From Mycobacterium sp. (GTDB lineage: Bacteria; Actinomycetota; Actinomycetes; Mycobacteriales; Mycobacteriaceae), in contig NZ_VYIK01000045.1 of the NCBI RefSeq assembly GCF_008709575.1, positions 1 through 34,300 of the forward strand: a stretch of 34,300 nucleotides of DNA, in the 5' to 3' direction. The notes beneath the pieces are model-generated. The model saw only the letters and a list, made by a program, of their open reading frames with translations, made no database searches and had not been told where the DNA came from. This document shows, piece by piece, positions 8,863-16,134 of the stretch. Position numbers and translations under genes: made by a program. The stretch's first letter is position 1. Every line of letters starts with the position of its first letter.

Positions 8863-10071
8863 ATGGCAATCAACCTCGAACTTCCCAGCAAACTGCACAC
8901 CGTCGTCGACAAGGCGCATCAGGGTGCCGCCGAGATGCTGCGGCCGATCGCCCGCAAATACGACCTGAACGAGCACGCCTACCCGGTCGAACTCGACACA
9001 CTCGCCAACTTGTTCATGGGCGCTGCCGAGTCCAAGACGCTGGGACTCAGCAACGTCGGAGCTATCGGAGACGGCGAGGACAAAGAGGAAAACCGCAACG
9101 GCGCGAACATGGCCGCGGTGCTGCAGGCGATCGAAGGCAGCTGGGGCGACGCGGCACTGACGCTCTCGATGCCCTACCAGGGACTGGGCAATGCGGCGAT
9201 CTCCGCCGTCGCCACCGACGAACAGCTCAAGCGTTTGGGCCAGGTGTGGGCGGCCATGGCCATCACCGAGCCGGGATTCGGGTCCGACTCCGCGGCGGTG
9301 TCCACCACCGCCACCCTGGACGGCGACGAGTATGTCCTCAACGGCGAAAAGATCTTCGTCACCGCCGGTTCGCGCGCCAGCCACATCGTGGTGTGGGCGA
9401 CGCTGGACAAGTCGAAGGGCCGCCCGGCGATCAAGTCGTTCATCGTCCCGCGCGAGCACCCCGGGGTCACCGTCGAGCGGCTGGAGAACAAGCTCGGCAT
9501 CAAGGGCTCCGACACCGCGGCGATCCGCTTCGACAATGTCCGCATACCCAAGGAGAATCTGCTCGGCAACCCGGAGATCGAACCGGGCAAGGGCTTCGCC
9601 GGGGTGATGGAGACCTTCGACAACACCCGCCCGGTCGTTGCCGCGATGGCCATCGGGATTGCCCGTGCTGCCTTGGAGGAACTCCGTAAGATGCTCAGCG
9701 ACGCGGGCATCGAGATCTCCTACGACAAACCGGCCCATGCCCAAAGCGCCGCGGCCGCGGAGTTTTTGCGGATGGAAGCCGACTGGGAAGCCAGCTACCT
9801 ACTGACGCTGCGCGCGGCGTGGCAGGCAGACAACAACATCCCCAACTCCAAAGAGGCCTCGATGAGCAAGGCCAAAGCCGGCCGGGTCGCCAGCGACATC
9901 ACTTGCAAGGCGGTCGAATTGGCCGGTACCACCGGCTATTCGGAACAGACCCTGCTGGAGAAGTGGGCACGCGACTCGAAGATCATGGACATCTTCGAGG
10001 GTACCCAGCAGATCCAACTGCTGGTGGTGGCCCGTCGGTTGCTGGGCTTGTCGTCGGCCGAGCTCAAGTAG
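8863..10071 (+). CDS. fadE23: Acyl-CoA dehydrogenase FadE23
   Basis: 402-aa acyl-CoA dehydrogenase, the second gene of the fadE24-fadE23 pair (Rv3140 by position). Full-length ACAD fold: flavin-contacting MAITEPGFGSDSAAVSTTA at about 128-146, ACAD mid-domain LNGEKIFVTAGS and DNVRIPKENLLG, and the C-terminal RDSKIMDIFEGTQQIQLL. The general base is predicted as E379, and the QQIQ tail contacts the FAD of the neighbouring subunit. FadE24 lacks this tail, which supports complementation in a heteromer. Start ATG 8863; the 36-bp gap has GAAAGA as a weak ribosome site. The fadB4 and Rv3142c-like genes that follow in M. tuberculosis are missing here. Confidence 0.94.
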   Translation: MAINLELPSKLHTVVDKAHQGAAEMLRPIARKYDLNEHAYPVELDTLANLFMGAAESKTLGLSNVGAIGDGEDKEENRNGANMAAVLQAIEGSWGDAALTLSMPYQGLGNAAISAVATDEQLKRLGQVWAAMAITEPGFGSDSAAVSTTATLDGDEYVLNGEKIFVTAGSRASHIVVWATLDKSKGRPAIKSFIVPREHPGVTVERLENKLGIKGSDTAAIRFDNVRIPKENLLGNPEIEPGKGFAGVMETFDNTRPVVAAMAIGIARAALEELRKMLSDAGIEISYDKPAHAQSAAAAEFLRMEADWEASYLLTLRAAWQADNNIPNSKEASMSKAKAGRVASDITCKAVELAGTTGYSEQTLLEKWARDSKIMDIFEGTQQIQLLVVARRLLGLSSAELK

Positions 10072-10107
10072 CGCCGGGCGGGCACCGATCGGCGCCAACA
10101 GCCTGGC

Positions 10108-10503
10108 TCAGCCCAGACGCGTGATTCCCGGGTAGGCGTCGAATCCGTGGTCGAAGCTCATCAGCGCGGTGATGCGCTGGGAAGCCATGACAGCAATGTG
10201 CAACGCGTCCCTGGCCGACAAGCGTTGGTAGCGCAGCAGGGTGTCCTTCGCTTGCTCGGCCTCGGTGCGCCCGATCGGCAGCACGTCGTCGACGACACCG
10301 AGAAGTGCGTCGAACGCCGGCTGGATTGCCTCACGCCGGTTGATTGCCACATAGCGGTGACAGATTTCCTGCAGCACCTCGGCGTCGGTGACCAGCCGTT
10401 CGCCGGCTGAGAGTGCCGACTCGAGCAGGCGCTGGGCATCCAGCTTGTGCGGATGCGATGCTCCGATCAGGTACATGGGAATGTTCGAGTCGACGAAGAT
10501 CAC
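10108..10503 (-). CDS. vapC: VapC family PIN-domain toxin
   Basis: 131-aa PIN-domain ribonuclease toxin. The acidic Mg-binding residues are visible: D5 in [13 protein letters not shown]46 in [10 protein letters not shown]99 in [12 protein letters not shown], and D118/D122 in SFDHGFD. The GTG start overlaps the vapB stop as GTGA, the usual coupling of antitoxin-first TA operons. Mycobacterial VapCs cleave specific tRNAs or 23S rRNA; the target here cannot be read from sequence. Its end lies 36 bp from the convergent fadE23 stop. Both genes appear intact, so the module should be functional. Confidence 0.92.
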   Translation of the reverse strand: MIFVDSNIPMYLIGASHPHKLDAQRLLESALSAGERLVTDAEVLQEICHRYVAINRREAIQPAFDALLGVVDDVLPIGRTEAEQAKDTLLRYQRLSARDALHIAVMASQRITALMSFDHGFDAYPGITRLG

Positions 10504-10763
10504 GGTGCGTTTGGCGGTGATGCCTGTCGACCGCGGTCGATCTCCTCGAGCATCTGCTCGATGTCGGCGGTCGGAAACTCCTGACGTGCCGCGGCCCGAA
10601 TAGCACCCAGCTTGGTGTCGAGGTCGCCGCGCGGCTCTCGCTCCCGGGCCTCGCGCAGCGTGCGACGAACCCATTCCGACACCGTCGTGCGATGCCGGCG
10701 TGCGATTTGCTGAAGCTGTTCCCACTCGTCCGGGGCAAGGAGAACCTGCAGGCGCTTACTCAT
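10500..10763 (-). CDS. vapB: VapB family ribbon-helix-helix antitoxin
   Basis: 87 aa. The N-terminal RHH DNA-binding domain is [20 protein letters not shown] followed by [20 protein letters not shown], where the first strand sits in the operator and the helix pair forms the dimer. The C-terminal portion ([18 protein letters not shown]) is the expected toxin-wrapping segment. The RHH plus VapC order indicates an autoregulated toxin-antitoxin operon. The ATG lies inside a perfect inverted repeat and 6 nt after a TATACT -10 box, so the mRNA should be leaderless and the operator overlaps the translation start. Confidence 0.92.
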   Translation of the reverse strand: MSKRLQVLLAPDEWEQLQQIARRHRTTVSEWVRRTLREAREREPRGDLDTKLGAIRAAARQEFPTADIEQMLEEIDRGRQASPPNAP

Positions 10764-10775
10764 GTGATGAGTATA
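10757..10775 (-). promoter_or_regulatory. vapBC operator and -10 box
   Basis: TACTCAT-GTG-ATGAGTA (10757-10773) is a perfect 7-bp inverted repeat with a 3-bp centre. It covers the vapB start codon and overlaps the -10 hexamer TATACT (minus strand, 10775-10770). The distance from -10 to ATG (6 nt) predicts a leaderless transcript. RHH antitoxins bind such short palindromes, so this is the likely autorepression site. Confidence 0.6.
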
Positions 10776-11333
10776 GGGAACTAACGTAGGAGTACCAGCG
10801 CCTGTCTCCTCGATCGCCGGGTGAAAGCGGAGATCAGAGCCCGGCGTCGGGCCCAGCCCGCGGTGACCGAGCAGCTGCTCACCACCGCTACCAACGCGGG
10901 TGGCCCCGGCCTGCTACCGGCTCAGATCACCGACCTTGTGACCCACGACACCCAGGTCGGACGCAGATGAGCAACGCCACGGCGGGCGAAGGCAAAATCC
11001 AGTTCGTCGACCACTCGTTCAAGACGCACGGGAGGCGACACCAGCCGGCCAAGTAACGCTCTCACGTAGCGCCCGGGCAACGTCGCGGCTGGTGTGTTTC
11101 GACCAGGTTTTGTTACCGTCGTCCGCAGTCTAAAGTCGGCCGGGCGCGCAACGCAGCGCCAGGAGATGGGGCCCGTTGGCTTGTCGTGACATAAAGGTGC
11201 CGCACTGCGGTCCCGGCACCGCGCGCGCCGAAGGCATAACCTGCAGACGCGACCTCGTCGTGCCGGCGCTGGTGATCGGCAGCCCGACCGACGACACCGG
11301 CACACCCGATGCGAGCGAGCATGCGAGGTTCCC
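10776..11333. other. 558-bp region without a confident gene; short coupled ORFs
   Basis: No recognisable gene. On the plus strand a GTG frame at 10821-10970 (49 aa, ...[16 protein letters not shown]...) overlaps by ATGA a 29-codon frame at 10967-11056 (begins MSNATAGEGKIQFVDHSFK). A further open frame ends at 11337 (...RDLVVPALVIGSPTDD...), overlapping the CoA-transferase ATG. These could be remnants of a decayed gene or chance frames. The minus-strand frames here also lack recognisable motifs. The right end must hold the promoter of the CoA-transferase operon, but no convincing -10/-35 pair was found. GAGG just before 11334 is the ribosome site. Confidence 0.4.
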
Positions 11334-12539
11334 ATGACGCCGACGGGCCCGCTGGACGGCCTGCGGGTGCTCGAGCTGGGCACCCTGATCGCCGGACCGT
11401 TCGCCGGTCGGCTGCTGGGCGACATGGGCGCCGAAGTCATCAAAGTCGAGCCGCCGGGCAATCCGGATCCGTTGCGCACCTGGGGTCAGGCCGAACTCGA
11501 CGGGCACCGCTTCTTTTGGACCGTGCACGCCCGCAACAAGAAAGCCGTCACCCTCGACCTGCGGCACCCGCGCGGGCGTGAGCTACTGCTGGACCTGGTG
11601 GAGAAATCCGACATCGTCGTGGAGAACTTCCGGCCGGGCACGCTGGAGAAATGGCACCTCGGCTACGACGTCCTCGCGGAGCGCAACCGCGGCATCATCC
11701 TGGTGCGGGTGTCCGGCTACGGACAGACCGGCCCGGACGCTCACAAGCCCGGATACGCCTCGGTCGCGGAGGCGGCGAGCGGGCTGCGCCACCTCAACGG
11801 ATTCCCCGGCGGGCCGCCGCCCCGGCTCGCGCTGTCGCTGGGCGACAGCCTCGCCGGCATGTTCGCCGCTCAGGGCGCGCTGGCCGCCCTGTACCGCCGC
11901 AGCACGACCGGCAGGGGTCAGGTTGTCGACGTGGCATTGACCGAATCCTGTTTGGCAATACAAGAATCCACCATACCCGACTACGACGTCGGTGCAGTGG
12001 TGCGCGGCCCGTCGGGCACCCGGCTAGAGGGCATCGCACCCTCGAACATCTATCGCAGCCGCGACGGCGCCTGGGTGGTGATCGCCGCGAACCAGGACAC
12101 CGTGTTCGCCCGGTTGTGCCGGGCGATCGGCCGTCCGGACCTGATCACCGACGACCGATTTGCCACCCACGGCGCCCGTGGGCGCAATCAGGACGAGCTC
12201 GACACCATCATCGACGCCTGGGCCGGCGAACACTCGTCCGCTGAGATCATCGAAACCCTGTCCGCCGCAGGAGTTATCGCCGGGCCGATCAACACCGTCG
12301 CCGACGTCGTCACCGACCCGCAGCTGCTGGCACGCGGCATGATCGCCGAGCACTTCGACGAAAGAGTCAACCGCACCGTGCTCGGCCCGGGCATCGTGCC
12401 GGTGTTCTCCGAGTCGCCGGGCAGCATCCGCAGCGCCGGCCCGGCACGGCCGGGCCAAGACAACGACGACGTCTACATCGGGCTGCTCGGCAAGACCGCC
12501 CAGCAGCTCGAGGCGTTGCGCGCCGCAGGGGTGCTATGA
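11334..12539 (+). CDS. CaiB/BaiF-type (class III) CoA-transferase
   Basis: 401 aa. Class III CoA-transferases move CoA between carboxylic acids through an aspartyl-CoA intermediate. Seen here: the N-terminal LDGLRVLELGTLIAGPFAGR and LGDMGAEVIKVEPPG, NKKAVTLDLRHPRGRELLLD, VENFRPGTLEKWHLGYDVL, and the catalytic aspartate D171 in LSLGDSLAGMFAAQGALAAL. The C-terminal lobe is complete. Substrate is not determinable. Family members such as mammalian SUGCT act on glutarate and 3-hydroxy-3-methylglutarate, which is notable because the next gene is HMG-CoA-lyase-like and overlaps by ATGA. It is the first gene of a four-gene operon. GAGG lies 5 bases upstream of the ATG. Confidence 0.92.
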   Translation: MTPTGPLDGLRVLELGTLIAGPFAGRLLGDMGAEVIKVEPPGNPDPLRTWGQAELDGHRFFWTVHARNKKAVTLDLRHPRGRELLLDLVEKSDIVVENFRPGTLEKWHLGYDVLAERNRGIILVRVSGYGQTGPDAHKPGYASVAEAASGLRHLNGFPGGPPPRLALSLGDSLAGMFAAQGALAALYRRSTTGRGQVVDVALTESCLAIQESTIPDYDVGAVVRGPSGTRLEGIAPSNIYRSRDGAWVVIAANQDTVFARLCRAIGRPDLITDDRFATHGARGRNQDELDTIIDAWAGEHSSAEIIETLSAAGVIAGPINTVADVVTDPQLLARGMIAEHFDERVNRTVLGPGIVPVFSESPGSIRSAGPARPGQDNDDVYIGLLGKTAQQLEALRAAGVL

Positions 12540-13447
12540 CGGACCACGTCACGATCCGGGAGGTCGCGCTGCGCGACGGCCTGCAGATCGAAACACCGAT
12601 TCCGCTGTCGGCCAAGCTTCGACTGCTTGACGCGATAGCCGCCACCGGTGTGCGCGCGGTCGAGGCGTGCGCGTTCGTGTCCCCGTCCAAGGTGCCGTCG
12701 ATGGCCGACGCCGCCGAGCTGGCCGCCGAACTTCATCGTTTCGACGACATCGAGTTCTCGGCGCTGGTGGCAAGTCCCACCGGTGCCAACCGAGCCGTCG
12801 CCGCCGGGCTCCGGGGGATCCAGTACGTGGTGTCGGCCTCGGACACATTCAGCCACGCCAACGTCGGTCGGTCCCGGGCGGCGGCCACCGCCCAAATCGC
12901 TGAGATCGTGGCGATCGCCCACGCCAACGACGTCATCGCCGAAGTCGTCATCGCCACGGCCTGGGATTGCCCGTTCGAGGGGCCCACCCCACCGCAGCAG
13001 GTACTCGATATCGCCTCTGTTGCTTGCGATTACGGCATCGACCGGCTGTCCATCGCCGATACCATCGGCACCGCCACGCCGGGGCGGGTCGACTCGCTGA
13101 TCGCGGCGCTGCGCCCGGTGATCGGGGATCTGCCGCTGGGTGGTCATTTCCACAACACCCGCGGCGCCGGGCTGGCCAGCGCCTACGCCGCGGTCAGCTG
13201 CGGAGTCAGCCGGCTGGACTCCTCGCTCGGCGGGCTGGGCGGGTGCCCGTTCGCGCCCGGCGCCACCGGCAACATCGCCACCGAGGATCTGGTCTACCTG
13301 CTGACCGACAGCGGTTTCGAGGTCGACGTCGACCTGGATGCGGCGATCGCCGCCGCCGGCGTCGCCAGGTCGGCCGTGGGCCATGACCTGCCCGGTGCGT
13401 TGCTGCGGGCCGGTGACCGGCGACGACATCGCGGTCCCGGACCGTGA
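12536..13447 (+). CDS. Hydroxymethylglutaryl-CoA lyase-like enzyme
   Basis: 303-aa TIM-barrel lyase of the HMGL/DRE family, which cleaves 3-hydroxy-3-methyl acyl-CoA thioesters (HMG-CoA to acetyl-CoA plus acetoacetate). Key features: REVALRDGLQ (8-17) with R13 and D14, the metal-binding H204 and H206 in GGHFHNTRGAG, and the catalytic cysteine C237 in GGLGGCPFAPGATGN followed by IATEDLVYLL. In classical lyases the histidine motif is HxHDT; here it is HFHNT, so Asp is Asn. The related citramalyl/isopropylmalate-type branch cannot be excluded, but the GGLGGCP signature favours HMG-CoA lyase. ATGA overlap with the CoA-transferase. The C-terminus ends in a short basic stretch (GDRRRHRGPGP) unlike the family core. 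Confidence 0.87.
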   Translation: MTDHVTIREVALRDGLQIETPIPLSAKLRLLDAIAATGVRAVEACAFVSPSKVPSMADAAELAAELHRFDDIEFSALVASPTGANRAVAAGLRGIQYVVSASDTFSHANVGRSRAAATAQIAEIVAIAHANDVIAEVVIATAWDCPFEGPTPPQQVLDIASVACDYGIDRLSIADTIGTATPGRVDSLIAALRPVIGDLPLGGHFHNTRGAGLASAYAAVSCGVSRLDSSLGGLGGCPFAPGATGNIATEDLVYLLTDSGFEVDVDLDAAIAAAGVARSAVGHDLPGALLRAGDRRRHRGPGP

Positions 13448-13495
13448 TTCCCACCCAAGTGTTCCGAGCCGAAGGTCGCGAGAAAGAGGTACGAC

Positions 13496-14740
13496 GTGGA
13501 TTTTACTCTGCCCGAACACCTCCCGCGGGTGCTCGAGGACATCGACGCCTTCATCGAGGCGGAAATCGCGCCGTTGCAGGCACAGCACCCGCAGTACTTC
13601 GACGAGCGCCGCGAGTTCGCCCGCACCGATCTGGCCGGTGGTGGTATTCCCCGGCGGGAGTGGGAGGATCTGCTCGACGAGATGCGGCGCCGGGCGGACA
13701 AGGCCGGCTGGCTGCGCTACGGGCTGCCGGCATCACTCGGCGGCCGGGACGGCACCAATCTCGACATGGCTGTCATTCGAGAACACCTGGCTGCCAAGGG
13801 TCTGGGCCTGCACAACGACCTGCAGAACGAGTCGTCGATCGTCGGCAACTTCCCCCAGGTGATCATGATGGAGCGGTTCGGCACCGAGGAGCAACGCCGG
13901 CAGTGGTCAGAGGCGCTCATCACCGGTGAACGGTCGATGGCGTTCGGGCTCACCGAGCCCGCACACGGCTCGGATGCCACCTGGCTGGAAACCCGGGCCG
14001 TCCGCGACGCCGACGGCTGGGTGATCAACGGCACCAAACGATTCAACACCGGAGTGCACCGGGCCAGCCACGACCTGGTCTTCGCCCGCACCTCCGGTGA
14101 AGCCGGGCAGCCGCACGGCATTACCGCGTTTCTGGTGCCGACCGACGCGGCGGGTTTCACCGTCCCGTTCTACTGGTGGACTTTCAACATGCCCAGCGAT
14201 CATGGCGAGGTCGAGCTCAAGGACGTGCGGGTATCCGCCGACGCTGTGCTCGGCGAGGTGGACCACGGTCTGGAGGTGGCACAGACGTTTTTGCACGAGA
14301 ACAGGATCCGCCAGGCGGCCGGTAGCCTGGGCGCCGCGCAGTACTGCATCGACCGGGCCGCCGAGTACGCGGCCCGGCGCACCGTGTTCGGCAAACCGCT
14401 TTCGGTCAATCAAGCCGTGCAGTGGCCGTTGGCGGAGCTGCAGACCGAAGCCCAGATGGTTCGGCTCTTGGTGTATTACGCGGCTTGGCATTTGGACCGG
14501 AACCACCACATGGAGGTTTCCGACAAGGTCGCGATGGCCAATTACCGCGCCAACCGCCTGGCGTGCGACGCCGCCGACCGAGCGATGCAGGTCTTCGGCG
14601 GCCTCGGTTACAGTCGCCACGAGCCGTTCGAGCACATCTACCGCCATCACCGCCGCTACCGCATCACCGAGGGCACCGAGGAAATCCAGATCCGCCGAGT
14701 GGCGCAGCGGCTGTTCCGGTTCGACAAGGACCGCCGGTGA
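13496..14740 (+). CDS. Acyl-CoA dehydrogenase (operon with kinase; LvaC/ACAD10-11 context)
   Basis: 414-aa acyl-CoA dehydrogenase-fold protein from GTG 13496, with AAAGAGGT as a good ribosome site and a 48-bp gap after the lyase. Flavin site MAFGLTEPAHGSDATWLETR (about 149-168), mid-domain VINGTKRFNTGVHRASHDLV, and C-terminal QVFGGLGYSRHEPFEHIYRH with the predicted catalytic Glu E392 in ITEGTEEIQIRR. In the lva operon of Pseudomonas and in mammalian ACAD10/11, a dehydrogenase of this fold works with an APH-type kinase to convert 4-hydroxyacyl-CoA to 3-hydroxyacyl- or enoyl-CoA by phosphorylation and elimination. Here the kinase overlaps by GTGA. A plain 2,3-dehydrogenase is the alternative. 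Confidence 0.9.
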   Translation: MDFTLPEHLPRVLEDIDAFIEAEIAPLQAQHPQYFDERREFARTDLAGGGIPRREWEDLLDEMRRRADKAGWLRYGLPASLGGRDGTNLDMAVIREHLAAKGLGLHNDLQNESSIVGNFPQVIMMERFGTEEQRRQWSEALITGERSMAFGLTEPAHGSDATWLETRAVRDADGWVINGTKRFNTGVHRASHDLVFARTSGEAGQPHGITAFLVPTDAAGFTVPFYWWTFNMPSDHGEVELKDVRVSADAVLGEVDHGLEVAQTFLHENRIRQAAGSLGAAQYCIDRAAEYAARRTVFGKPLSVNQAVQWPLAELQTEAQMVRLLVYYAAWHLDRNHHMEVSDKVAMANYRANRLACDAADRAMQVFGGLGYSRHEPFEHIYRHHRRYRITEGTEEIQIRRVAQRLFRFDKDRR

Positions 14741-16134
14741 CGCCGGAGCAATTGCGCGACAGCCTGCCCACGGTGCTAGGCCCGGCGCTGGGCGCCGTCA
14801 CGATCGACAACCTGCGCGCCCTGACCGGCGGTGCCAGCCGCAGCACCTGGGCATTCGACGCCGTCAGCGCCGACGGGCGGCGGTCGCTGATCCTGCGCGT
14901 CGGGCCGCCCGACGACGTGCACGCCTCGATGGAGCTCGAGGCCCGCGTCCAAAAGGCCGCTGCGGCGGCGGGGGCACCTGTCGCCAATGTCGTGACGGCC
15001 GCCAATTCTCCTGCGGCCCTGGGGTGTCCATTTCTGATTTGTGACGAGGTCCAGGGGGAGACGATAGTCCGACGCATCGAGCGGATGCTCGATGAAGATC
15101 CAGGCTCCGCCGGCCGGGAGCGGCTGCTCGTCCAATGTGCGCAGGCGCTGGCAGCGATCCACCGGGCGGACACGCACGACCCGGAGCTCAAAGCGCAAGA
15201 CCAGCTCACCGAATGGCGTGACCGGCTCGACGCCATGGGCGACACCACCGCGACGTTCGAGTGGGCGTTCCGCTGGCTCGCCGCGCACCGCCCGGCGCCG
15301 TCGCCGGCTCATCTGGTCCACGGCGACTACCGGATGGGCAACCTGATCGTCGATGGATCGACGTTGGCGGCAGTGCTCGACTGGGAGCTGGTGCACATCG
15401 GCGAGATGTACGAGGACTTGGCGTGGTTTTGCATCCGGGCCTGGCGGTTCGGTGCTCCGGCCAGCCGCGGTGCCGGAGGCCTGGGCAGTATCGAGAGCTT
15501 TCTGCAGGCCTACGAACGGGCGGCCGGCGTTCCGGTGGACCGGGTGACGTTTCACTGGTGGCTGGTATTGGCCACGCTGCGCTGGGGTGTGATCTGTCGC
15601 TACCAGGCAGAGCGGCACTTGAGCGGACGTACCCGCTCGGTCGAGCTGGCCGCAATCGGTCGACGGGTTTGCGAGACGGAGTGGGACTTGCTCGCCCTGC
15701 TGGATGCGGCCGGCGACGAGTCCGGCCGCGCAGCGGCCGGAGGCGACGCCGTGCCCTCGTTGCCGAGTTTGCATGGTCGCCCGACCGCTGCCGAGCTGGT
15801 CGCGGCGGCCGCCGAGTTCCTGGAAACCGAGGTCCGCGCCGCCACCGCGGGGCAGGTCAACTTCCACGCCCGGGTGGCCGCCAACGCGTTGCGCATCGTC
15901 GAGCGTGAACTTCTCGCCGGCTTCGCAGACGACACCGCCGCCGCGCCCCGCGCCGCGCTGGCTCGGCTCGGCTTCGACGACGAGGCGCAGTTGGCCGCTA
16001 CCCTCCGGGCCGGTGACCTGGACAACAACGCCGAGCCCGTCGTGTCGTGTTTGCGTGCCCTGGTCAGGCATCGGTTGGCGGTTGCTCACCCCGGATACGA
16101 TCACCCCAACGAACCTGAGACAGTAGCCCGGTAG
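14737..16134 (+). CDS. APH-fold kinase fused to a DUF6285-like domain
   Basis: 465 aa from GTG 14737, overlapping the acyl-CoA dehydrogenase stop by GTGA. Residues about 22-325 form an aminoglycoside-phosphotransferase-type kinase: VHGDYRMGNL (194-203) with catalytic D197 and metal ligand N202, and LDWELVHIGEMYEDLAWF (214-231) with D215 as the DxE-type acid. It is closest in type to ACAD10/11 kinase domains and bacterial LvaA, which phosphorylate 4-hydroxyacyl-CoA, rather than to antibiotic kinases. After a linker (326-345) comes a separate helical domain at about 345-460, HGRPTAAELVAAAAEFLETE and FHARVAANALRIVERELLAG, matching my recollection of DUF6285. I recall that as a small stand-alone protein next to such kinases (LvaB-like). 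A fusion is thus unusual. The last 34 bases overlap the convergent unknown gene. Confidence 0.85.
   Translation: MTPEQLRDSLPTVLGPALGAVTIDNLRALTGGASRSTWAFDAVSADGRRSLILRVGPPDDVHASMELEARVQKAAAAAGAPVANVVTAANSPAALGCPFLICDEVQGETIVRRIERMLDEDPGSAGRERLLVQCAQALAAIHRADTHDPELKAQDQLTEWRDRLDAMGDTTATFEWAFRWLAAHRPAPSPAHLVHGDYRMGNLIVDGSTLAAVLDWELVHIGEMYEDLAWFCIRAWRFGAPASRGAGGLGSIESFLQAYERAAGVPVDRVTFHWWLVLATLRWGVICRYQAERHLSGRTRSVELAAIGRRVCETEWDLLALLDAAGDESGRAAAGGDAVPSLPSLHGRPTAAELVAAAAEFLETEVRAATAGQVNFHARVAANALRIVERELLAGFADDTAAAPRAALARLGFDDEAQLAATLRAGDLDNNAEPVVSCLRALVRHRLAVAHPGYDHPNEPETVAR

Noticed and set aside
8593..9744. 383-codon minus-strand frame opposite fadE24 and fadE23
   Set aside because: Mirror frame of two intact acyl-CoA dehydrogenase genes; no recognisable domain.
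12473..13588. 371-codon minus-strand frame opposite the HMG-CoA lyase-like gene
   Set aside because: Gly/Arg/Asp-rich mirror frame; the plus strand carries catalytic motifs and operon overlaps.
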